From UBA6016 sp041915365 (GTDB taxonomy: Bacteria; Campylobacterota; Campylobacteria; Campylobacterales; UBA6016): a DNA stretch of 64,000 nt. The notes beneath the pieces are model-generated. The model was given only the letters and a program-made list of their open reading frames with translations, was not told the origin of the DNA and searched no databases. The translations under genes were made by a program, and so were the position numbers. Each line of letters begins with the position of its first letter. The first letter of the stretch is position 1. Location of the stretch: NCBI GenBank assembly GCA_041915365.1, contig JAYSBP010000001.1, positions 255,124-319,123 of the forward strand. Reading direction: 5' to 3'. This document shows positions 59,179 to 64,000 of this stretch, one piece after another.

Positions 59179-59700
59179 ATGCACTTTGATAATACCGATG
59201 TAAACAGCAAGCAAGCTGAAAAAGAAATGCTATTTTTTGTGCCTTTGTGCACACATGAGAATGCCAAAGAGTGTTTAAGTATAGGCTTTGACAACATACC
59301 GCAAGAGGCCATAAAATTAGCGGCAAATATCACAACGCAAGCAAATCAAGGTGAGAAATTTGATAGTGAAAGTTTTGATGTTGTGGTGACAAATGACGAA
59401 AATACCAACAAGCAAGATATATTTAGAGTTCTAAAAAAAGATGGTGTTTTGTGTATGAAATTAGGCAATGACGTAAAAAAACAACTTACGGAGCTTGGAA
59501 GTTTTTATCGGATAGTTATGCCGTTTTTTGGGATGAAACTTGTATTTGCATCAAATAAATATCATCCAACGGCTGACATCATATTGGATAAAGCCGATTT
59601 TCTTGAGGGAGTTGAGTATTACAATGCAGATATTCATCTAGCCTCTTTTGCAATTTATGAAAAGGCAAAAAAAGAGCTAAAAGGGATAATAAAAGCTTAA
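59179..59700 (+). CDS. Shrunken spermidine-synthase-like protein
   Basis: 173-residue protein related to spermidine synthase (SpeE, about 280). EKEMLFFVPLCTHENAKECLSIG aligns with SpeE EFIYHEML.HVPL..H.....VLIIG, and the end VEYYNADIHLASFAIY with SpeE YYN..IH.A.FALP. Between them the SAM glycine loop GGGDGG and the catalytic D in DSTDP are lost: the positions read SIGFDNIP and VVTNDENT. The N-terminal beta domain is also gone. Thus it probably does not bind decarboxylated SAM. ATG follows AAAGGAG. It ends four bases over motB. Short SpeE-like proteins occur in this position in related bacteria by memory. Confidence 0.72.
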   Translation: MHFDNTDVNSKQAEKEMLFFVPLCTHENAKECLSIGFDNIPQEAIKLAANITTQANQGEKFDSESFDVVVTNDENTNKQDIFRVLKKDGVLCMKLGNDVKKQLTELGSFYRIVMPFFGMKLVFASNKYHPTADIILDKADFLEGVEYYNADIHLASFAIYEKAKKELKGIIKA

Positions 59701-60515
59701 TGTATTGACGTCTGAGGCGGTGGAGCATCCAATATGGAGCTCGTTCCACCAACCTCGCCCTTGCCGTCATACCTCATAAGAACGACATCAACTCTCTGAT
59801 TTAAAAAATGTTTTGCCGCCTCCGGCTCTTTACTAGTTGGCTTAGTATCTGCGTATCCAACGGCCGTAAATTTAGTCGGGTTAAATCCTAGCGATATAAA
59901 CTCCCTAACGACAGACGATGCTCTTGCTGATGATAGCTCCCAATTTGAAGGATATATACTTCCTTTTGGTGGAAGTGATGACGATGTGTGGCCTTCGACT
60001 TTTATATTGCCTGGATATGACTTGACGGATGCCGCCAATATATCAACTATTTTTTTGGACGCTGGAGTCAAATTGGCGCTACCTTCATCAAAAACTATAG
60101 CATTAAGCATCCTAACCCTAATACCTTCATCAGTCATAACAACTTCAGTGTCGCTACCATTGCCACTCTCTGGTGCTACATCTTTGATAGCTTGGAGCTC
60201 TTTCATAAGCTGTTTTGCAATCTCTATTTGCTGCTGAACCGCTTGTGCACTCTGCTTTGATTCTTTGCTTTCAGAAGCCTGTTTACTTGTAGACGAATCC
60301 TTCCCAGCATCTTGAGGGTTTACACTCATTTGTGTAGGCGTAAAGTCAAAAATATCCGCAAAAGATTTGGATAGCGCCTTCATTTTATCTTTATTTTGTG
60401 AGGCTATGGCGTATAGTGCAATAAATAGAGCAAGAAGTAGACTAAAGAAGTCGGCAAACGGAACCGCCCACTTCTCCCCACCCTCACACTCAGGACATTT
60501 TTTTTTCTTAGCCAT
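59697..60515 (-). CDS. motB: Flagellar motor stator protein MotB
   Basis: Stator subunit that couples ion flow to rotation. Proton-binding Asp22 lies in VPFADFFSLLLALFIALYA, the single membrane span, preceded by KKKKCPECEGGEKW, the Campylobacter-type N-terminus. The OmpA/MotB peptidoglycan-binding domain (about 135-265) has the VEGHTSS and SSARASSVVREFI motifs. Length 272. A Gln/Lys/Ser linker region lies at 60-110. Starts directly after motA. Confidence 0.95.
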   Translation of the reverse strand: MAKKKKCPECEGGEKWAVPFADFFSLLLALFIALYAIASQNKDKMKALSKSFADIFDFTPTQMSVNPQDAGKDSSTSKQASESKESKQSAQAVQQQIEIAKQLMKELQAIKDVAPESGNGSDTEVVMTDEGIRVRMLNAIVFDEGSANLTPASKKIVDILAASVKSYPGNIKVEGHTSSSLPPKGSIYPSNWELSSARASSVVREFISLGFNPTKFTAVGYADTKPTSKEPEAAKHFLNQRVDVVLMRYDGKGEVGGTSSILDAPPPQTSIH

Positions 60516-61285
60516 TAGTGCTTAGCGCCACCCTCTTCTGGTTCGCCGCCGATATAATTGTAAAGTTTGCCCCTCATCATTTTAGGATTGTCCCCTGAAA
60601 CCAAAGAAACTAGCCCCTCAAGAACTATAATTTGTTCTTTCACTATGTCGTGCGATTTTGCAATCATCTTTCTACCAAGCGGTCCAAAGAGAATATACGC
60701 ACTCGCAATACCAGTAACCGTCGCCGTAAATGCACCGGCAATACCAGTTGCCATCTCAGATGGCGTATCCAGTTTTGCAAGAGCTAGAATAAGACCCAAA
60801 ACCGCACCGATAAGACCCATAACCGGAAATGTCTCGCCGGCAAGTATCCAATAGTGTCCACACCCGTGATAATAATGCTCCGTCTCTTCTATTTCAATCT
60901 CCAAAGTCTGCCTTATTACATCGACGTTTACACCGGAGACGACAAGGTCTAGCCCTTTTTTCATAAACTCGTTTTCAACATTAGGTATCTCTGCCTCAAG
61001 CTTCAAAAGCCCATCACGTCTAGCGATAATAGCAAAATCATACAGCTGCTCTATTGTCTTTTCATAGTTAACAGCCGATTTTTTGAATACCATACCAAGA
61101 TTTGAGTAAGCACCTTTAACAAAGTGCCCATGAGTCGCCGTCATGGCCGAGAGCAAAGCTGGGGGAACAACTATCATAATAGAGGTTATATGAAGAATAT
61201 GTACGGGATTTCCACCCTCCAAAGTATCGCCTACGGCAATAAAGGCGATAGCCCCTATCATACCGCCAAGAACCGTTAAATCCAT
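60515..61285 (-). CDS. motA: Flagellar motor stator protein MotA
   Basis: Four-helix stator channel subunit. Hydrophobic stretches near 5-22, 31-48, 149-170 and 182-204 with the cytoplasmic loop between. The conserved prolines of the channel are in LAKLDTPSEMATGIAGAF. Length 256 is normal. The ATG has AGGTGG upstream, and motB starts at the motA stop (one-base overlap). There is no evident sigma-28 promoter just upstream; TAATAT is a candidate -10. Confidence 0.95.
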   Translation of the reverse strand: MDLTVLGGMIGAIAFIAVGDTLEGGNPVHILHITSIMIVVPPALLSAMTATHGHFVKGAYSNLGMVFKKSAVNYEKTIEQLYDFAIIARRDGLLKLEAEIPNVENEFMKKGLDLVVSGVNVDVIRQTLEIEIEETEHYYHGCGHYWILAGETFPVMGLIGAVLGLILALAKLDTPSEMATGIAGAFTATVTGIASAYILFGPLGRKMIAKSHDIVKEQIIVLEGLVSLVSGDNPKMMRGKLYNYIGGEPEEGGAKH

Positions 61286-61332
61286 AAAACTACCACCTAA
61301 TCAAACTTGGGCTTATATTACAATACTAAGAT

Positions 61333-63039
61333 TTAAATCTTTTGAAAAACGGATATATTGCTATCCGTCAAACCAAATACTTCTTTTGATTTTTCAACCA
61401 AAGGATGTTTTAAAAGGCTTAGCTCCATCGCCTCATCTTCCAAGCTTTTTTCTTCTTTAACATCTTCATTGCTAGATTCATCATCGAATAAACCTGGGCC
61501 ACTCTGCACATATTCTGCCTCCGTGTCATCATCGCCTTCTTCACTTGGCTCAGACGCCCGATATATGTTTTTTTGTTCTTCTTCTATTTGATGCTCCGGG
61601 CTTTCATTCTTGCTTTTAACCTCTACTGTTTGCTCATATTGCGGCTCTTCTTCTTTTTTTACGGCAATGGATGTATCCAACCCGTATATCTCCTGAACGA
61701 TATGTTTTATTTGAGCATAATACTTTATTAATAGCTCTTTTTGCTCGCCTTGTGCACTACTAATCCATGTCAAAACACCATCTTCATAAGAAATAAAAGA
61801 GATTGATTTTTCAAATATAAAACCTATGTCGTAACTTCTATTATACAATGCTTCAATCAGCTTTTCCCACTTTGTTTTTGGCGCAACCGCTACGACCTCA
61901 GGCTCTACTTTTACGGTTGTTACACTCTCCGATACTGGTGCATTTTCTTTTTTTGGCTTTTGCGGTACGCTTGATAAATCAATATCGCTTTCATATTTGG
62001 CTATTAATGACTCTATGTCCTCAATCTCCATAGCCTCTATCATTTTTAGCATCGTAAGCGTTAGAACAAAGTTGCTATCCGCTCCGACAAACAAAAGCTC
62101 TTTTGCATCCATAGCTATCCTGAAAAACCTTTCCAAAACATACAACGGAATGGCTCTATTTTTTTGTGATATTGAATTTTTCAAAAACTCAATAATTTCA
62201 TTTATGACATTCTCGCCTTCATACTCCTCAAACTCTTTAATAAACGATATGACAGAGTCTCTGTTTTTAGAAAGAACAAGCCCGAACAGCTCTATTATCT
62301 TGTCTGGATTTACGGCCCCAAGAAGTTCAACTACGCTATCTTTTGAGACGAATCCCTTTGAAAATACAATACTTTGATCAAGTAGCGTAAGCGTGTCGCG
62401 AAGTGAGCCGCTACCATTTCTAGCAATAAAATCTAATGCCTCATCTTCATATGAAATATTTTCTTTATCAAGTATATGCTTTATGTGTTCCACAACGTCT
62501 TGATGCCCTATTTTTTTAAATCTAAAATGGATAGTTCTTGATAGAATGGTTGGTGGAAGTTTAATTGGATCTGTCGTCGCAAGAATGAATTTGACGTATG
62601 CCGGTGGCTCTTCAAGCGTTTTTAAAAGGGCATTAAACGCTGGGGTTGAGAGCATATGCACCTCATCTATTATGTATATCTTGTGCCTTGCTTGAGCTGG
62701 CTTATACTTTGTACTCTCTATTAATTGCCTAATATCGTCAATGCCCCTATTGCTTGCAGCATCCATTTCGATAATATCAAGATGCCTTCCCTCTTCGGCA
62801 GATAGACATCCTGCACACTCCCCGCAAGGCTCTGAAGCTGGAGCTTTTTCGCAAACCAAAGCCTTCGCAAATATTCTTGCAGTTGAAGTTTTTCCGCTAC
62901 CTCTCAATCCTGAAAACAAATAAGCATGAGAGAGCTTATCACTTTTTAGACCCAATGAAATTGTCTGAGATACCGATTCTTGCCCTATTAAATCGCTAAA
63001 CTTTTTTGGTCTATATTTTAACGCTAGAACTCTACTCAT
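61333..63039 (-). CDS. dnaX: DNA polymerase III tau/gamma subunit
   Basis: Clamp-loader ATPase of the replisome. Walker A GLRGSGKT (44-51), four zinc Cys (C63, C72, C75, C78), Walker B IYIIDEVHMLS and sensor-1 region FILATTDPIKLPPTILSRTI. Length 568 with an acidic C-terminal tail (Glu-rich, from about 430) typical of tau in this phylum. No slippery A-run frameshift site that would give gamma is evident. murI ends over its start by four bases. Confidence 0.96.
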   Translation of the reverse strand: MSRVLALKYRPKKFSDLIGQESVSQTISLGLKSDKLSHAYLFSGLRGSGKTSTARIFAKALVCEKAPASEPCGECAGCLSAEEGRHLDIIEMDAASNRGIDDIRQLIESTKYKPAQARHKIYIIDEVHMLSTPAFNALLKTLEEPPAYVKFILATTDPIKLPPTILSRTIHFRFKKIGHQDVVEHIKHILDKENISYEDEALDFIARNGSGSLRDTLTLLDQSIVFSKGFVSKDSVVELLGAVNPDKIIELFGLVLSKNRDSVISFIKEFEEYEGENVINEIIEFLKNSISQKNRAIPLYVLERFFRIAMDAKELLFVGADSNFVLTLTMLKMIEAMEIEDIESLIAKYESDIDLSSVPQKPKKENAPVSESVTTVKVEPEVVAVAPKTKWEKLIEALYNRSYDIGFIFEKSISFISYEDGVLTWISSAQGEQKELLIKYYAQIKHIVQEIYGLDTSIAVKKEEEPQYEQTVEVKSKNESPEHQIEEEQKNIYRASEPSEEGDDDTEAEYVQSGPGLFDDESSNEDVKEEKSLEDEAMELSLLKHPLVEKSKEVFGLTDSNISVFQKI

Positions 63040-63788
63040 TTGTATTCACTCCCTCTTAGCCAATCTTGCGCACGAGCCTTCAGCCGCTCAGGGCTCGATG
63101 AGGCAAATAATTTCAATATACTATCGTGCTCGCAAGTTTTTAGAGTAAATTTTTCACACAGATAACTTACAATTGCATCACCGGAGTGTACAAGTATTGA
63201 GTCTTTAAAATAACTGTTTATAGCATCTGCAATCAGCGGAAAATGCGTGCATCCCAATATTATATAGTCAGGCATTTCAATCTTTTTAAAATAATATTCA
63301 AGCATCGCATCCATTACTGGGCCATCAAAAATACCATCCTCAACAAGCGGCACAAGCAACCCAGTTTCAATCTGCGTAATATTTGAAAATCCCTTATCCT
63401 CTAATATTTTTTTATATATGCCACTGGAAACAGTTGCCTTAGTGCCTATTACAAGTATTTTTGAGTCAAGTTTAGGCTTTTGCTTTGTAATCGACAAAAC
63501 ACCTGGCTCAATTACTCCGACGACCTCAAAAGGGGCAATCTTGCGCATTTCATTAAGCGCATAAGAACTAGCAGTGTTGCAAGCAACTACAAGAATATCA
63601 ATATTAAAGTTTTTGAAAAACTCTACAGCCTCAAGTGAATATCTAATGATAGTGTTTTCATCTTTTGTACCATACGGAACACGAGCTGTATCGCCATAGT
63701 AAATAACCTCGTCAAATAGTTTTTCATCTATTATAGATTTTGCAACGGTTAGTCCACCAACCCCACTATCAAATACACCTACAACCAA
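63036..63788 (-). CDS. murI: Glutamate racemase
   Basis: Makes D-glutamate for peptidoglycan. GVFDSGVGGLTVA near the N-terminus, the first catalytic Cys in VVACNTASSYAL and the second in IILGCTHFPLI are present. Length 250 is normal. The start is TTG at 63788-63786. The upstream ribosome site is poor. It is the first gene of murI-dnaX, about 130 bases from the 5S gene. Confidence 0.95.
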   Translation of the reverse strand: MVVGVFDSGVGGLTVAKSIIDEKLFDEVIYYGDTARVPYGTKDENTIIRYSLEAVEFFKNFNIDILVVACNTASSYALNEMRKIAPFEVVGVIEPGVLSITKQKPKLDSKILVIGTKATVSSGIYKKILEDKGFSNITQIETGLLVPLVEDGIFDGPVMDAMLEYYFKKIEMPDYIILGCTHFPLIADAINSYFKDSILVHSGDAIVSYLCEKFTLKTCEHDSILKLFASSSPERLKARAQDWLRGSEYK

Positions 63789-63918
63789 TTTTCACACACT
63801 TTCGTTTTTATTTTTATTTTAGCGAAAAGCGCTTTAGTAAGCAGAAAAGATACAGTTCATAAAATGAAATTTTAACAACAAAAAAACTTTGATTTAATAA
63901 AAAGTAAGAAAGAAGAAA

Positions 63919-64000
63919 CCCCCGGCAACGAGCTACTTTTCCGTCTCCAGTAAGGAGTAGTATCATCGCCGATGTGGTGCTTGACTGCCGGGTTCGAAAT
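63919..64000 (-). rRNA. rrf: 5S ribosomal RNA, 3' part (runs off the right edge)
   Basis: Read on the minus strand this is GAACCCGGCAGTCAAGCACC, then CATCGGCGATGATACTACTCC and GGAAAAGTAGCTCGTTGCCGGGGG. The order matches domains of bacterial 5S rRNA: the conserved loop GAACCCGGAAGTCAAGC, the CGCCGATGATA segment, the loop E-like GTAGCTC and the 3' strand of helix I. The 5' portion lies beyond the window. About 82 of 115-120 bases are seen. The 3' end (about 63919) is judged from the helix I sequence; it is followed by T-rich DNA (TTTCTTCTTTC). It implies an rRNA operon just to the right, transcribed leftward. Confidence 0.92.

Noticed and set aside
63789..63918. Terminator AGCG-AAAA-CGCT near the murI start
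   Set aside because: The small palindrome AGCGAAAAGCGCT has no T-run on the proper side for either strand.
1..64000. CRISPR arrays, insertion sequences, prophage genes, tRNA genes
   Set aside because: No regularly spaced repeats, transposase, integrase or phage structural genes were seen, and no gap contains a cloverleaf with a TTCAA/TTCGA T-loop that I could fold. This was by eye, so a degenerate tRNA could have been missed.

Overview
The window looks like chromosomal DNA from a motile, metabolically versatile member of the Campylobacterota (Epsilonproteobacteria). Supporting signs are the flagellin N-terminus, a MotB with an N-terminal CPEC motif, a short BioB, a histidine kinase with an HQWRQPL phospho-acceptor box, a lone FtsL-like gene after rsmH, and the order mobB-fbp-small gene-metG. 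Gene content (a NrfD-type molybdoenzyme of the polysulfide/tetrathionate/sulfite class, and nifQ-nifA) fits a sulfur-metabolising relative such as Sulfurimonas or Sulfuricurvum. That genus-level guess is inference only. Coding density is very high and many genes overlap by 1 to 20 bases. No insertion sequence, prophage, CRISPR array or tRNA gene was seen. No gene-free stretch exceeds 300 bases; the longest is the 279 bases at 29522-29800.

Layout. 1-819 (-) is the 5' part of a flagellin gene with a sigma-28-type promoter. 954-4527 (+) holds topA, a YfcE-like phosphoesterase and bioB, converging on ychF (-). 5802-6080 (+) is a small lipoprotein. 6146-20065 (-) is a long run: MscS channel, DUF389 membrane protein, pepA, DedA protein, apt, a small coiled-coil membrane protein, rpiB, PBP1A, an orphan ABC ATPase, bioF, maf, a CopD-like membrane protein, alaS and argB. 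20249-22160 (+) is a two-gene energy-taxis-like receptor: a PAS protein followed by a chemoreceptor with a zinc-binding CZB end. 22173-29521 (-) is a respiratory molybdoenzyme locus: FeS subunit, NrfD-type anchor and an unusually long catalytic subunit, then a terminator, then a TorD-type chaperone, a polyferredoxin and two small orphan proteins.

29801-33051 (+) holds an M48 protease, prmC, a DUF4149 protein and an MlaF-like ATPase. 33048-38473 (-) holds a diguanylate cyclase response regulator, ftsZ, ftsA and a PpiD/SurA-type periplasmic isomerase. 38553-45941 (+) holds bioA, rsmH, an FtsL-like protein, a small protein, a YceI protein, nifQ, nifA, yggT and a lytic transglycosylase, converging on a lipoprotein (-). 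46555-52108 (+) is a signalling cluster: a coiled-coil protein with an internal repeat, a single-domain receiver, a PAS-PAS histidine kinase and two further receivers. 52145-56637 (+) holds mobB, fbp, a small Cys protein, metG and a MurF-N-terminus-like protein. 56627-59092 (-) holds queC, a DUF218 protein and purM. 59179-59700 (+) is a shrunken spermidine-synthase-like protein. 59697-63788 (-) holds motB, motA, dnaX and murI. The last 82 bases are the 3' part of a 5S rRNA gene (-).

How the parts relate. MobB (Mo-bisMGD synthesis) and the TorD-type chaperone would serve the molybdoenzyme. NifQ draws on the same molybdenum supply for nitrogenase cofactor. BioB, BioF and BioA are all present but sit at three separate loci. 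The most notable observations are three genes whose coding frames run upstream of every ATG/GTG/TTG, implying ATC or CTG starts (3167, 31003/31009, 46555); stacked hairpins in front of nifQ that bury its Shine-Dalgarno; a variant NifQ cysteine motif; the oversized molybdoenzyme with orphan accessory genes; and the degenerate SpeE homologue. I did not find a clearly new multi-gene defence or mobile system.
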